DNA of 64,000 nt, taken from Panorpa germanica. Taxonomy: Eukaryota; Arthropoda; Insecta; Mecoptera; Panorpidae. The translations under genes were made by a program, and so were the position numbers. The DNA is taken from assembly GCA_963678705.1 (NCBI GenBank), contig OY783221.1, positions 13,578,001 through 13,642,000 of the forward strand. Direction: 5' to 3'. How positions within the stretch are numbered: position 1 is the first letter of the stretch; each line of letters begins with the position of its first letter. The notes below the pieces were generated by a model that saw only the letters and a list, made by a program, of their open reading frames with translations, made no database searches and was not told the origin of the DNA. This document shows, piece after piece, positions 1 to 10,147 of this stretch.

Positions 1-960
1 GCGAGGCCCTGGACAGCAGATCTTTGCAAGGTTTTGTTCTTTGTGTAATTTATGTAAATTGAAAGTAAGTATTTTTGATGACGATTGACGGAAAATGTAA
101 AACATATAAATAAATAAACGTAGAGTTTTAAAATTTTATATTGGAAGATATTGGAAGAAGTTATGGATGCAAATACATATCCCGAGATTCAACATATACT
201 ATAGTAATGACTTTTTTACTTGGGTTGTTGTGCGAGGGTGCAAGGCCTCGGGCGATTGCTCTGCTTGTCAAGCAGAAGAACAGGACCACCTGCCTACACT
301 TGTTTGCACTCCCAAAATTCGCCTTATCTTATGACACATTCATTTAAATAAAATAAAAGTTAGATTATTACAGTTATTTGTTTACTATAACGTAAACACT
401 TGGCAAAAATTGTTAATTGTGGGTAAAGATGTTCACACTGAGCATTGTAGGTTATGTTTTAATGTCATAGTCGTCAACGCATGTGTGTACGGTACCTCGA
501 ACATGTCCGAAGCAAATATTCGGGAACTTTAATCTACTCTATTTTACTAACAACAAACTGAAAATGTTTGTCGTTGTGTACGGGTTACAAATGTTTGCCA
601 AATGAGCACGAACATCAGAGTTTTTGTTTGAAAACTTAAAAATGTATACTATATCAAAATACTAATTTTCAAGAACTTTAGGATAACTGAATAATAATAA
701 TTAAAATTTTGTAATTGAAAATTTACTGTGTAATACATTTTTTTACTTGCATATTATGTTTTTTTATTTGCATATTTCTCATTTTTTTCTGTCTTTTTAT
801 TTGTATATTTTCCAAAATAAGTGCATATTATGAGCTCATATTTTATAAAAATTCTTAAATAATTTCTGGAACTTGAAACTACGTTACTTACATTATTTCT
901 ACTAACGTGAAAGTTCTCATTAAAAAATCTGGGATTAAACGACCACTAAAAAAGGATTGT
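1..960. other. AT-rich stretch, presumed invadolysin intron
   Basis: Very AT-rich. A less AT-rich patch near 230-310 is open on the plus strand but has no recognisable product and no splice context. A T-rich run with repeated TTTGCATATT-like words lies at about 735-840. I see no gene here. Confidence 0.5.
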
Positions 961-971
961 AAGCCACCCAC

Positions 972-1054
972 CTGTTTAGTCTGATTACCTCCCTCGTCTC
1001 TCGCACCATCAAAGCTTTTTCCCAGAAATGTACGGCCTGTGGTAGAATGGTGTT
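972..1054 (-). CDS. Lmln: Invadolysin internal exon, start of metalloprotease domain
   Basis: This 83-nt minus-strand exon has acceptor TTTGTTTGCAG and donor GTGGGT. It begins in phase 0 with NTILPQAVH and continues FWEKALMVRETREVIRLN plus a split Arg codon (phase 2). The block N-T-x-L-P-x-A-V-x-F/Y-W-E-x-A-L-x-V-R is characteristic of invadolysin/LMLN proteins. It is the last exon of this gene visible before the left edge. I searched 1-960 on the minus strand for the expected Cys-containing continuation and saw none, so the next exon should be outside the window. Confidence 0.87.
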
Positions 1055-1772
1055 CTGCAAACAAAGCATCCTTTGTTAAGACATTATGATTACGTTTCTA
1101 GATCAGTAACGCTTTTTCATATTGAAGGTTATTTTAGTTTTCAGTAGTATTTTACTTTTCTAATTTATTTCTCTACCAGGTTTTTAAAAGAATGGGTAAG
1201 GTCAAAACGATACAAAAAAGCATATTTTCGATAATGTTTTTTTGACGACACAGATAATATACAGATAATATATTTAAAAAAATCTAAGTTGAATATTTTC
1301 AAAATTATTGGCACTTTAAAAAAATCGAGAAAATCTGCACCTTGTGACAGTCTTTTAACTCCTGTTGCTACAAATCTTAACTTTTAAAAAAAATATTTTT
1401 TGTTATGTGATTCTGAATAATGTTTCTGTAAACTCTTGCCTAAAATGTGAAGCCAACTGCTCCAGCTTAGAAGAAATTGTCACTTTTTGTCCAACCAAAT
1501 ATTCAAGATTAATTTTTCGCCCAACTTTAAGTGACTGTACTGAAAAAAAAAGTACTATGCGAGTTTGGCAAGTAACATTTAAAGTTGGCGCATTTGATAA
1601 GGATTCCAAAATGGTATCACACTTGCAAGAATATTTCTTAAATTTTGGATAATTTCTTCTTTTGCAAAGTAATCCAGATTTGAACCAATTTTTCTTACTA
1701 ATTTAAAAATGATTATAGTGTACCCAAAGCTTTTCTAAAGGCCGTAACTTTATGATTCTAGTTTGAGTGAGA

Positions 1773-2375
1773 CCGAGAGAGCCGTTTTACGAAGTGTGAG
1801 CGAGACAGGTAGTTTTATGGTCGAATGAGTCGAAATTGCAAATTTGATGAGACAAGATAGATCACAGTATCGATTCAAAGTAAACATGTGGACCGGAATT
1901 TTGATTGGGAGAATAATTGGTCCTTTTGAGCTGCCAGAGCTCTTGAATGGTGAAGTTTATTTGGATTCTTTCCAAATTATTTACCAAATCTATTGGAAAA
2001 CGTGTTACTAAATATTTACAAGGACACGTGGTTCCTGAAAGATGGCTGCCCAGTGCACTATATCTGCTCAGTTAGAGAATATCTGGATGAGGAATACCCG
2101 GGCAGATTAATAGGGCGATCTGGTAAAATCTCATGGCCAGGCCGTTCAGCAGACTTAAATCAATTAGATTTTTTTACTGGGGAGCGGTAAAAGAAAAGTT
2201 TATTTAAAGCCCATTGAAAATTTAGTTGGCGCATTCTATCAAATTTGGATTTCCTACGTGACACTCGTGTAAGCTATGCATATTAATGTAAAAATCTTTT
2301 CCGACTTTTCGAATGTCGACTCGTCCGACCATAAAACTACCTGTCTCGATCACACTTCATAAAACGACTCTCTCC
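1773..2375. mobile_element. Long-TIR mariner/IS630-like element
   Basis: Inverted repeats of about 65-70 bp flank the element: 1773-1840 and 2310-2375, both containing GTGTGAKCGAGACAGGTAG and AGTTTTATGGTCG. Between them lies a degraded DDE transposase (separate entry). A third partial copy of the TIR follows directly at 2399-2434, so the right end looks duplicated. It sits inside the repeat covering 1190-3033, in an invadolysin intron. Confidence 0.65.
1880..2260 (+). pseudogene. Degraded mariner/IS630-superfamily transposase fragment
   Basis: From 1880 the plus strand reads VNMWTGILIGRIIGPFELPE, then shifts frame near 1990 into DTWFLKDGCPVHY ... EYLDEEYPGR ... LNQLDFF. These correspond to the central DDE_3-type block of insect mariner/IS630 transposases (pattern D-G-A-P-x-H followed by W-P-x-R-S-x-D-L-x-P-L-D-F-F). 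At least one frameshift and stops after the D-F-F motif show it is dead. The N-terminal DNA-binding part is absent. Confidence 0.7.
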
Positions 2376-2398
2376 GCCTCTGTTACGTTAGCGTCACT

Positions 2399-2434
2399 AT
2401 CTGTCTCGCTCACACTTCGTAAAACGACTCTCTA
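2399..2434. repeat. Extra partial copy of the mariner-like TIR
   Basis: CTGTCTCGCTCACACTTCGT and the following AAAACGACTCTCT repeat the outer part of the TIR at 2341-2375, about 60 bp further out and in the same orientation. This may be a solo end of a second insertion or a local duplication. Confidence 0.5.
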
Positions 2435-3164
2435 AAATAATAATAACATTTGAAGAATACTTTGTGAAATTTTCATAATTAAATATCAAGAAATGAGTTA
2501 ATGACAGCGAATCTCCGCAGACGTCACAAAAAAACGTCTCATTGCGGTGTCCCTCATAACTCATCACTGGATTATTTGAAATCAAAAAACCAAAATGATT
2601 TCATTAGTTGATAAGTTTCTGCAGGTAATCATGCCGAGTTTTCTTTTTATTATTGATTTTTCAATTTTTTACAGCACTTAGAAGTCAAAATACTGATTTT
2701 TCATGAAAAAAATAAGAAATTTTGTAATTTTAAAATATACCTCGGCATTTATGTAAAGAAAGAGTGTGCCAAATTTCAAAAGGATCGGTGCAGTAGATTT
2801 TTAGCTAGGGAGGACACCGACTCTGAAAATGCTAAGTGTGAGAAAAACGCATTTAAAAGTTTCAAAAGAAAGACGAAACCAGTCCAAAGAGGTGCAGACT
2901 TAAAACTCTATACCTCCGACAATTTTACTTCAATCGACTTCAAATTTTCACACTATAAACTTAATATGTTCTACATTAATATAAATAAATTTAAAAAAAT
3001 GATAAAAAACTGAAACCGTAACCCCTCCCTTAAGGGCGCTCTAATTCTCTACAAAAGTGTACCTTAGTATTACATTTTTAATATCCGTAAAAGTTACGTA
3101 ACTGAAGTAGTACATAATGCTTCGATTACAAATGATGAGTTATTAATATTAATTAAGCACTTAC

Positions 3165-3195
3165 ATTAATGAGTTCGAACTTCTCAGCATCCAGT
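3165..3195 (-). CDS. Lmln: Invadolysin 31-nt microexon
   Basis: The minus-strand sequence runs from acceptor CTTTTGTTGCAG to donor GTAAGTGC. Its first base completes the split Arg codon of the 17331-17431 exon, and the remaining 30 nt read LDAEKFELIN, ending in phase 0. Joined to its neighbours it gives ...SVYR-LDAEKFELIN-NTILPQAV..., the normal order in invadolysin just before the F/Y-W-x-x-A-L segment. It is far too short for ORF-based gene finding and is recognised only by phase, splice sites and family pattern. It lies between a 14.1-kb intron upstream and a 2.1-kb intron downstream. Confidence 0.85.
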
Positions 3196-3809
3196 CTGCA
3201 ACAAAAGATAAAGTATAATTAGTTGAGGGAATCGCAACATAATATAGAAATACAACTGTAGACGTAGAGGTATCAGTCTGATTGGAGTTAGACAAAAGTA
3301 AAGAGCACAAAACTTTTATGTTCGCTCTCAAAGAATGGGGCGGGGCAGACTCTGTATTAGTTTTAGAAAAAGATAAAATACGTAAACAATAACGTACACT
3401 GTTAAAAATGTTTTTAAAAATAATACAAAATTTATTAAAATAATATATTTAAAAAAAAAGGATCTTAACATAATTTCAGAGAAAAAACTTTTTAAATTAT
3501 TCTTAATACAGATTTAATTGTAAAATATTATTTGTATTTTGAATATTCTTTCTCTTTCCAACATCATATATTTAAATGGAGATATAGTTGTTGTATTTCT
3601 TACATTTGAAAATGTTTATTTTAGTACAGATAAATCCACATTCATTTCAACAGAATATCACAGAAAAAAAAACCAGATCTGTAAAAGTAATGGTTTATTA
3701 TAGGTAATAAATTTTTATTTTTATTTTAATTAGTCATAAAAGTAATTGTGAAAACCGCAATGATTATGGATGATATTAATTATTAGCGTTTGCTACTTCT
3801 GCAATATAA

Positions 3810-4316
3810 GTCGTTTTACGCTATTTTGAACATTTTCCATATAAAACTGACTGAAAATCAGAAAATATTTTTAAAAAAATCGCTGCAACTTGTGAAATCT
3901 TATAGCTACATTAAAACAATGTACTAGACATGTGCGTAAAATGCCTCCTTACATAGAATTAGGCCTATAGTTTACAGTGGTAATAAAGGTTTTTCGAGTT
4001 ATGAACAACAATCCAAAAAAAACCTGAAGAAATTCTCAGAACTTCTACAGTTCACAAAAAGTTCAAATAGTGCTAAAACGACGTATTTGAACAAAATAAA
4101 TCGTTTAAAGCTATTTAGAACATTTTTAGAACATTCTCCATAAAAAATTGACTGAGAATCAGAAAATATTTAAAAAAAAATCGCTGTTATTTGTGAAATC
4201 TTATAGCTACATAAAAACAATGAACTAGACATGTGCGTAAAACGCCTCTTTACATAGATATAGGTCTATGGTTTACATTGCTAATGAAGGGTTTTCTAGT
4301 TATGAACAAAAATCAA
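3810..4316. repeat. Tandem duplication, unit about 300 bp (two copies)
   Basis: Copy one starts near 3812 and copy two near 4108. Shared words include CTGACTGAAAATCAGAAAAT / TTGACTGAGAATCAGAAAAT, GTGAAATCTTATAGCTACAT, CTAGACATGTGCGTAAAA and TTACATAGA-TAGG-CTAT, spaced about 302 bp apart. It ends about 235 bp before the TATA box of the first Gly/Trp peptide gene. Nothing coding seen. Confidence 0.7.
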
Positions 4317-4552
4317 AGATGCTAATGCGACACTGCCTTTTGTTGTCCAGGTCAATGACATCATTATTGGAAATATTTTATTTATCTGTAATGGAATAAA
4401 ACCCATAGCCGAGGGATAGGTTTTTGAGTACGGGTTCAAAACAATTTAATTAAAGAAACCTTCGGGTTAATTTGGAAATAGTAATTATCACAACATTAAA
4501 AGATGGCGATGGTAGGGTTAAAATAGTAAGCATTGCGACACTTTAGAACGCT

Positions 4553-4560
4553 TATAAAAA
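4553..4560 (+). promoter_or_regulatory. TATA box of the first Gly/Trp-rich peptide gene
   Basis: TATAAAAA lies 87 bp upstream of the ATG at 4640, placing a transcription start near 4580-4590. No clear TCAGT initiator was seen. The 5' UTR would be about 50-60 nt. Confidence 0.6.
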
Positions 4561-4639
4561 GACAGGCGACTTCCTAAACTGCATTAAAAACATCTAAAGA
4601 GTTATTCGAGTATCACACAATCAAATATTACTGCATGCA

Positions 4640-6155
4640 ATGAAGGTAAGCTTATTCTTGGATTTCATATAAGTGTTTTCATTTTATTCGAGTCTAATTT
4701 GGCATTTATCGTGCTATAAGATTGTTACACATTTTTATATAATTATACAAGATACAGTTATCTAATTATTCAAAAATTTAACTCCAATAATTTAATTCCA
4801 TAGTTTTATCCCACAAAACGGACTTTTGTTCTACTAAAGAAATCATTAAATCATTACCTATAAAAGATTCGGTGAACATTTTCTAATAATAAAGTTGAAA
4901 CACGTGCAAATGATACTTCGGATCTAAACACTTGTTGTTCGATTACTATTCGATAAAAGTCACGCGAATTCGTTAAGGAGGTACAGGACGTTAACGTAAA
5001 TGATGAAAACGTTGTGAAATTTGGAGGGTCGATACAAATAGTTAAAATATATGCTGTCTCAAAATTTTAGAGACCTAGGGTTCATAGTTTTCTTTTTATA
5101 CATGATTAAAAATAGTCATTTTCCATACAAATCATAATTTTTAGCTCAATTTCACCACATAATGTAACTTTTAACTATAAAAAAATGGTGACACGGCTTT
5201 CAAAAACTAGGTGTTTATAAAATAATCTTTTCTGTAACTATTGCAAAAAGAAAATTATCAAAAGGATACCTATTTACGAAAATATTTAAATAAAACCTTT
5301 AAGAAACAGTAAATGTAAGTTATAAGCCGGAAAACGTTGCAAATGCCAATTTGAGTGGGAAATTCAAAATCGGAATAAATGTTATATAAAATATAACAAT
5401 TTATTGGTCAAAGAACCAAATCACGCATGCGTCAACACACGCAAATTTGCAGCGTTGCAAAATTTATTATTCCTTTTTCAAAATATTTAATTTGTATTTA
5501 AATTGAATTAATATAAATTTGATATTAATTATAGGTAATTTTTAATTTATTAAACTATTATATGCCGGTGAGTATTCGATAAACGTGTACGTTTTTTTGC
5601 AGTACAAACGTCATGTGAATGATATTTATTCGATAATATTTATACTGCAAAAAAACGTGTAGTACAATGCCGTGTGAACCCAGCCTTAATGTTCACTGTG
5701 TTCAATAAGAGACAACAAACCAGCCCTGGTCATCTGAATCAAATAACCGCTGGACTGAACAAACATTGCATTAGGATTAAACCACCGAATTAACCAGTCA
5801 AATAAAATTAATGTTCTAATACGTCTGTAATTCCTTTCAGCTCTACTTAGTTGTTCTTTTCGCAATAATTGCTGTCTCGCTCGCACTACCTGCAGCATCA
5901 CCAGAAACAGATGTCAACGATCAGCCATCTCAATCCCAACCGGCCGCGGCTGCGGTCGAACCGTCGCAACCGGACAGCAGTGAGTCTGCAGGAGAGACAT
6001 TAAAGACAGATAGCTCCTTTTGGGGAGGCTGGGGAGGATGGGGCGGCGGCTGGGGAGGATGGGGAGGCGGTTGGGGAGGCTGGGGTGGCGGCTGGGGAGG
6101 ATGGGGCGGCGGCTGGGGAAGAGGATGGGGAGGCGGTTGGGGAGGCTGGTGGTAG
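4640..6155 (+). CDS. Secreted Gly/Trp-rich peptide gene 1 (two exons: 4640-4645, 5841-6155)
   Basis: Exon 1 codes only Met-Lys before GTAAGC; exon 2 begins after TTCCTTTCAG in phase 0. The 106-aa product has a signal peptide (residues 1 to about 20, core LYLVVLFAIIAVSLAL), then a polar linker rich in Ser, Pro, Gln, Glu and Asp (about 21-60). A GETLKTDSSFWG junction leads into repeats of GGW/GGGW with one Arg (residues 63-106), ending GWGGWW just before TAG. There are no Cys residues. An upstream ATG at 4635 is closed by an in-frame TGA after one codon, so 4640 is preferred. It lies in an invadolysin intron on the opposite strand and is a paralogue of the genes at 9572 and 13045. Function is unknown: Gly/Trp-rich secreted peptides may be cuticle or secretion components, or antimicrobial. 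The two-codon exon 1 resembles insect cuticle-protein genes. Confidence 0.85.
4720..4972. mobile_element. Left part of an interrupted GGTTCACACGGC-family element
   Basis: This matches 60480-60655 (shared TAATAATAAAGTTGAAACAC, GTGCAAATGATACTTC, TATTCGATAAAAGTCACGC). The family's outer ends read GGCTGGGTTCACACGGC. The second element was inserted at 4973; the remainder appears at 5566-5688. Confidence 0.6.
4973..5565. mobile_element. TTAA-flanked DNA element, right end missing (copy A)
   Basis: It starts TTAAGGAGGTACAGGACGTT and is about 95% similar by eye to 50889-51610, including GATGAAAACGTTGTGAAATT and CACGCATGCGTC. It stops matching after TATATGC at 5565, so about 130 bp of the right end with its terminal inverted repeat is lost. 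Confidence 0.75.
5566..5688. mobile_element. Right part of the interrupted GGTTCACACGGC-family element
   Basis: It contains internal inverted words (ATTCGATAA / TTATTCGATAATA, GTTTTTTTGCAGTAC / ACTGCAAAAAAAC) and ends CCGTGTGAACCCAGCCT followed by TA. This is the mirror of the end seen at 17123-17270. Confidence 0.65.
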
Positions 6156-6280
6156 ATTATGTGGTGTACGAATAATCTTCAAGTATTCAGTTAAATTGTT
6201 TCAACAAATTTATTTGTTTTGTCAAAAAATGTTAAATATTTTTAAGAAACCAAATATTAAATATACTTTATGTTTATACA

Positions 6281-6286
6281 AATAAA
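6281..6286 (+). terminator. Poly(A) signal of peptide gene 1
   Basis: AATAAA lies 126 bp after the stop codon, in an AT-rich 3' UTR. It is the first canonical hexamer downstream of the stop. Confidence 0.6.
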
Positions 6287-6511
6287 ATAATATTCAACAT
6301 ATTTTGTTTATTTTCTTAAAAATTATTTATAACCCGTAAACACAGTTACGTATATTTTACGTATTAAAGTAATATATTAATAAAAGATTTTAAATGTTTT
6401 TTGTATTAATTGCAATGACTATCTACTAGAATTATGTTAAACTTTGGTAAATAATTAAACTTATCGTTAGGTAAAAGATATTACATTAAACCCGCTAAAG
6501 ACAGTTAAATA

Positions 6512-6860
6512 TCATTCCCACTCACTGCTTTAATTTTATTTTGTATTTTGTATTTAATTTAAATTGTTTAGCATATGGCAATACGCGTAGTCATTCACAG
6601 TACCATTTTTAATTTAATTTAATTTTTTAAGTTTTATTAGGTTTTTTTTTAGAACCTTTCAAATTAGTTGCCAAATTATGGCATCTGTTTCCCACTACAC
6701 GGCTGTTATTTTTTTTGAATTTCAACTTTAAATATTGAAACGAACAAATTGAAAAAATGATTTTCGTTTCTAAATTTTCTTAATTCTTTGTTTTATTAAA
6801 TATTAGTTTTTTAGAGCATCCCTAAGAACGGTTTTTCAGATATACACGAAACTATGTCTT
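6512..6860. repeat. Partial MITE (TCATTCCCACTCA end) followed by a second repeat
   Basis: 6512-6650 matches the left part of the element at 31241-31742 (TCATTCCCACTCACTGC, TTTAGCATATGGCAATACG, AGTCATTCACAGTA). 6690-6860 matches part of the repeat at 14391-14690 and, inverted, 46515-46890 (CGGCTGTTATT, ATTTCAACTTTAAATATT, ATGATTTTCGTTTCT). No coding content. Confidence 0.55.
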
Positions 6861-7072
6861 TTCTTTTTATACTTTATCGGTTCGTTGCATGTTGATTATG
6901 TGCACTTTAATTATAAATATCTCTCTTCACAATTGATAGAAAAAATTCCAATTCTTAACAAAAGAGGGTTTACGGCCAAACTACTTTAAAACATATATAA
7001 AATAAAATAATTAAAAACACCCAATAAACAACAAATATACACCATTTTAAATTAAATATTACTAGGTTTTCC

Positions 7073-7194
7073 TTAAGGTGAAACGATACTTGGCCATTTT
7101 TGATTCGCGAAATATAGATGGCGATACTATACAGGTTAAATATTATCAAAAAAAACATGTTTTTTTATGTTTAAAACGTATCGTTTCACCTTAA
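7073..7194. mobile_element. 122-bp TTAA-flanked hairpin MITE
   Basis: The ends TTAAGGTGAAACGATAC and GTATCGTTTCACCTTAA are perfect inverted repeats, with TTAA on both sides. This is a small non-autonomous element, consistent with a piggyBac-type (TTAA) duplication or a TA duplication with AGGTG-type ends. Confidence 0.75.
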
Positions 7195-8059
7195 GTAAAA
7201 TATAACCAGATTGTTAGCTAACATTTACGTTTTGTGTTTTCCGGGAATAACACATGAATTTACGGTTAGTGTTAAGCGGGATGAAATGATTTTGGTTGTG
7301 GAGTTTGGACCTTATAGAGATCTATAGGCTGGGTAGGGCGTATCTGCGATCTGTCGGCGTTATCCAAGTTCTCGAACGGCAAATGTCGCTCCGTTCCTTT
7401 CAATAGCTTAGGCAGCGCACAATTTGATTATGAAGGACCTTTTAGCTATTAACTAATTAATAGCAATTTTTTATTTATATCAAAAGACACAGCAAAACAT
7501 CAGAACTTTTTTAGATTACATTTATTTTAAATTACACTATTGAATTGAATTACATATAAATTGATTAAATAGTTCAGTTAATAAGAATAGCAGTTACGAC
7601 ACTAAGTAGATGTAACTCGCGGTTTAAGTGAAAATATGTGTAATTATTATTTTGTGTAAATGCACCAAAAGGTTAAGCGTGCTGTAGGTTTGAGTGTTGA
7701 AGCGATAAGAACGAATTATTACCAAATGCGTAGTGTCGAACTCTAGAGAAGTGACACATATAAACAAAAGATGTTTATATAAGAAATATAATAGCTTGCC
7801 CACAGAGAGCCGTGTATATGAAACAACTAGGTATAAAATAAATGAATTGAGACAAAGAAATCTTAATTCTAACATTAATTAAAAATAAAAGCAAGATATT
7901 GATATACAAATATGAATATTGCATGCATTTATTAACAGATTCAAAACTTGTGTCAAATACAAATTAAAAAAGAAATTGTACTCTGTTAAGAACATAAATA
8001 CTCCTGTAGTAACGAACCGCCTTAGACTTGTAACAGTTTTGTAAAGTTATGTATAGTCC
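7195..8059. other. AT-rich intron sequence without recognised gene
   Basis: A less AT-rich patch at about 7300-7440 is not recognisable. The rest is low-complexity AT. No splice-framed open segment was seen. Confidence 0.4.
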
Positions 8060-8263
8060 AAATTACGAGAGTTCGGCGGCAACTTATACTTAAAAGAGCT
8101 TATAAGAGACTTATAAATCTATGATACGATAATGAATTTATCTCATTTGTTTCTATATACATTATAGAAAAATAAGTGAGCCAGTATTTTTTAGTTGTAC
8201 CAGTAGTTTATACGACTCTTTTAACCTCTTTAAGTATGAGTCGCCGCCGAACTCTCGTAATTT
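8060..8263. mobile_element. 204-bp MITE with AAATTACGAGAGTTCGGCGG ends
   Basis: Perfect 20-bp terminal inverted repeats (AAATTACGAGAGTTCGGCGG and its complement), with a further ATACTTAAA/TTTAAGTAT pairing inside. A diverged second copy is at about 56060-56250 (shared TTTCTATATACATTATAGAA and AAATAARTGAG). No coding content. Confidence 0.8.
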
Positions 8264-8920
8264 GAAATATAACTTTCCTTTTTAATTCAAATGTCTTTAA
8301 TCCAAATTTCATTATATCCAGTGTAAATATGCATATCTTATGAAATTAAATAAAATACAAGTAGAAAAAGTTTTAAATTATAAAGGAATTAATTTTTTTT
8401 TTATAAAATTATAATTACGGCTCTGAATTAAAAATAGCCTCGAGACTGGTGGGGCTAATTAAATATAGAACTCTTAAAATCCATTTTATCTTCAAAACAT
8501 TTCCAGAAACTGAAAATAATTTTAAGTGCGAATAATTAAAATATAATATAGTAAAGTACATTTTAGAGAATTTAAGATTTATAATTAATTTTTCATGCAA
8601 AAGTATCTTTACAACAAAAACCCGTATAAGTTTTCTTATACTCTGTAATACTCTTAAAATATGTCAGCGCATGTCAAACAGTTTTGTGAAAAATTTATTG
8701 TGTAGTAGAATATTTATTATTTAAATTTAGGGGCCTATTTTGTAACTGCTTACCTGACGTCTGTTAACTTCTGACGATTTCTCTAAGGCCTATAATTTCT
8801 AAACTAAGTTATGTCTAGTAAGCTATTCTAAACACAAAACTATTAGAAGACAATAAATTTTTCTTCCTTTCGGAAAAACTGTTTCTTTTCTAGATCTGAT
8901 GATATTGAACATCTATCCTT

Positions 8921-9000
8921 GGGTCATCCATAAAATACGTCTTACAAATTTCATGGCTTTTTAGCTAGATTTGTAGTACTATAGTCTGCTCATTTCATTA
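8921..9000. repeat. Transposon end, GGGTCATCCATAAAATACGT family
   Basis: GGGTCATCCATAAAATACGTC then ACAAATTTCATG matches 49797-49840 (GGGTCATCCAAAAATTACGTCA, ACAAATTTCATGATTTTT), a common kind of insect DNA-transposon terminus. Only one end was seen at each site. Confidence 0.45.
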
Positions 9001-9029
9001 CTTATTTTAAGATATTTTGAAAATATTTA

Positions 9030-9080
9030 CACCTATTTTGAGTGCATCAACTTTTGATAGTTATTAGCACTTAAAAAGAC
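9030..9080 (-). repeat. LINE 3'-end fragment
   Basis: Read on the minus strand it gives GTGCTAATAACTATCAAAAG then TTGATGCACTCAAAATA, matching the 3' untranslated end of the LINE at 51838-52731 and the fragment at 45577. It is a heavily 5'-truncated copy. Confidence 0.6.
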
Positions 9081-9499
9081 TTAGCAACATATACATGGAA
9101 TTTACAAACAAATTTACAAAAAACCGATTGTGCCTCTTATTTTAAAGGTGCAACTGAACAGGGCCTTCCATTCCGAAAATTAAAATTTTTAATCATTTTA
9201 TTTAAATTCAAATTTTAAAGTCGCTGCCTAACCAAAATGTAAGGTTTGTACCTTTCTAACGAACTTTCTAACAATTTAGTTTCAAATTATTTATTTTAAA
9301 TTTATTATACAATACACTATTAATAAATACGCCACCGTCTATATGCTATATGTATACTTTGTATAATCAAATAAAATATTACCGAAATATTAATATGTAA
9401 TTAGTAAAAGACAATTGTGAAAGTTAGTTTTCACATTAATAATTGCAAGAAATTGGACTCTGGCTTTGCAAAATGCACCCCAACGACGAGATCTCATCG

Positions 9500-9536
9500 T
9501 ATAAAAGGCAGACGTTGCCAGCTAACGACATTCATT
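9500..9536 (+). promoter_or_regulatory. TATA box and initiator of peptide gene 2
   Basis: TATAAAAG at 9500-9507 is followed about 32 bp later by TCATT (9532-9536), an arthropod-style initiator. This predicts a start near 9534 and a 5' UTR of about 38 nt before the ATG at 9572. Confidence 0.75.
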
Positions 9537-9571
9537 CACTCTGAGTGTCTTCAAACTATTAGGCATCCAAC

Positions 9572-10126
9572 ATGAACATAAAGGTAAGAACTGCATTCAA
9601 CTTTACAAACTATTTGAAAAAATTTACATATAAGCTGAAATAAAACTTTGCAAAGTTTGGTTCCGATTAATTAAAGTATTGAAATATACGAACAAACTCA
9701 AGAACTTAAAAGAAACATATTTTCAACTGCTTTGATGATGGTTCTATTTTTGTATTTCTCCAGGTAACTGTCATCGTACTATGCGTCACGTGGGCGTCAG
9801 CTGCCGCTCTACCTATCGAAGAAGACGTCAATCCCACCCCCGTGGTAGCAGTGAGAAATGAAGTGAATGTAACGAGTCACGCGGCAGACTTGTCGGACGG
9901 GTCAACAGCCATCCCCTCGGTAACAGACCCTTCCAGTCTAGAGGTGGGAAAGGGTGAAGCTCTAGACACGGCAAGCGCCTTCTGGGGAGGCTGGGGAGGA
10001 CCTTGGGGCGGCTGGGGAGGTGGCTGGGGAGGATATGGTGGATTCGGAGGACCTTGGGGAGGGTTTGGAGGACCTTGGGGAGGATTTGGAGGACCATGGG
10101 GAGGATGGGGAGGCGGCTGGTGGTGA
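9572..10126 (+). CDS. Secreted Gly/Trp/Phe-rich peptide gene 2 (two exons: 9572-9583, 9764-10126)
   Basis: Exon 1 codes MNIK, then GTAAGA; exon 2 starts after TTTCTCCAG in phase 0. The product is 124 aa: signal peptide (1 to about 19, VTVIVLCVTWASA), a linker with a possible N-glycosylation site (NVTS, residues 39-42) and many Ser/Thr/Asp/Glu (20-70), the junction KGEALDTASAFWG (67-79), then GGW, GGPWGGF and GGGW repeats to a terminal WW and TGA. The only Cys is in the signal peptide. GC content is far above the flanks, fitting Gly codons. It has a TATA box, initiator and AATAAA signal and a compact 180-bp intron. Paralogue of 4640-6155 and 13045-13928. Likely secreted structural or defence peptide; the role cannot be read from sequence. 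Confidence 0.88.
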
Positions 10127-10141
10127 TAAAGAATAATACAG

Positions 10142-10147
10142 AATAAA
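10142..10147 (+). terminator. Poly(A) signal of peptide gene 2
   Basis: AATAAA starts 16 bp after the stop codon; a second AATAAA lies near 10207. Either would give a short 3' UTR. Confidence 0.6.

Larger units (their letters stand above)
1190..3033. mobile_element. TTAA-type DNA element, split by a later 1.15-kb insertion
   Basis: Sequence at 1190-1285 and at 2434-3033 together matches the continuous repeat at 38612-39300 (shared GATACAAAAAAGCATATTTT, the AAAATGATTTCATTAGTTGA block, and the GGATCGGTGCAGTAGATTTT block). The right end is CCCTCCCTTAA, which resembles the TTAA-bounded end of the other copy. The material between 1286 and 2433 interrupts the repeat and includes a mariner-like element. 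No coding capacity was recognised in the repeat itself. Confidence 0.6.
4646..5840 (+). other. Intron 1 of peptide gene 1, made largely of nested transposons
   Basis: This 1,195-bp GT-AG intron is much longer than those of the paralogues (180 and 512 bp). Most of it is a GGTTCACAC-family MITE (about 4720-4972 and 5566-5688) that was itself interrupted by a TTAA-bounded element (4973-5565). Only the edges look like original intron. Confidence 0.75.

Noticed and set aside
141-347. 68-codon plus-strand frame with several Cys in another frame
   Set aside because: Wrong strand for invadolysin, no family match, no splice or promoter context.
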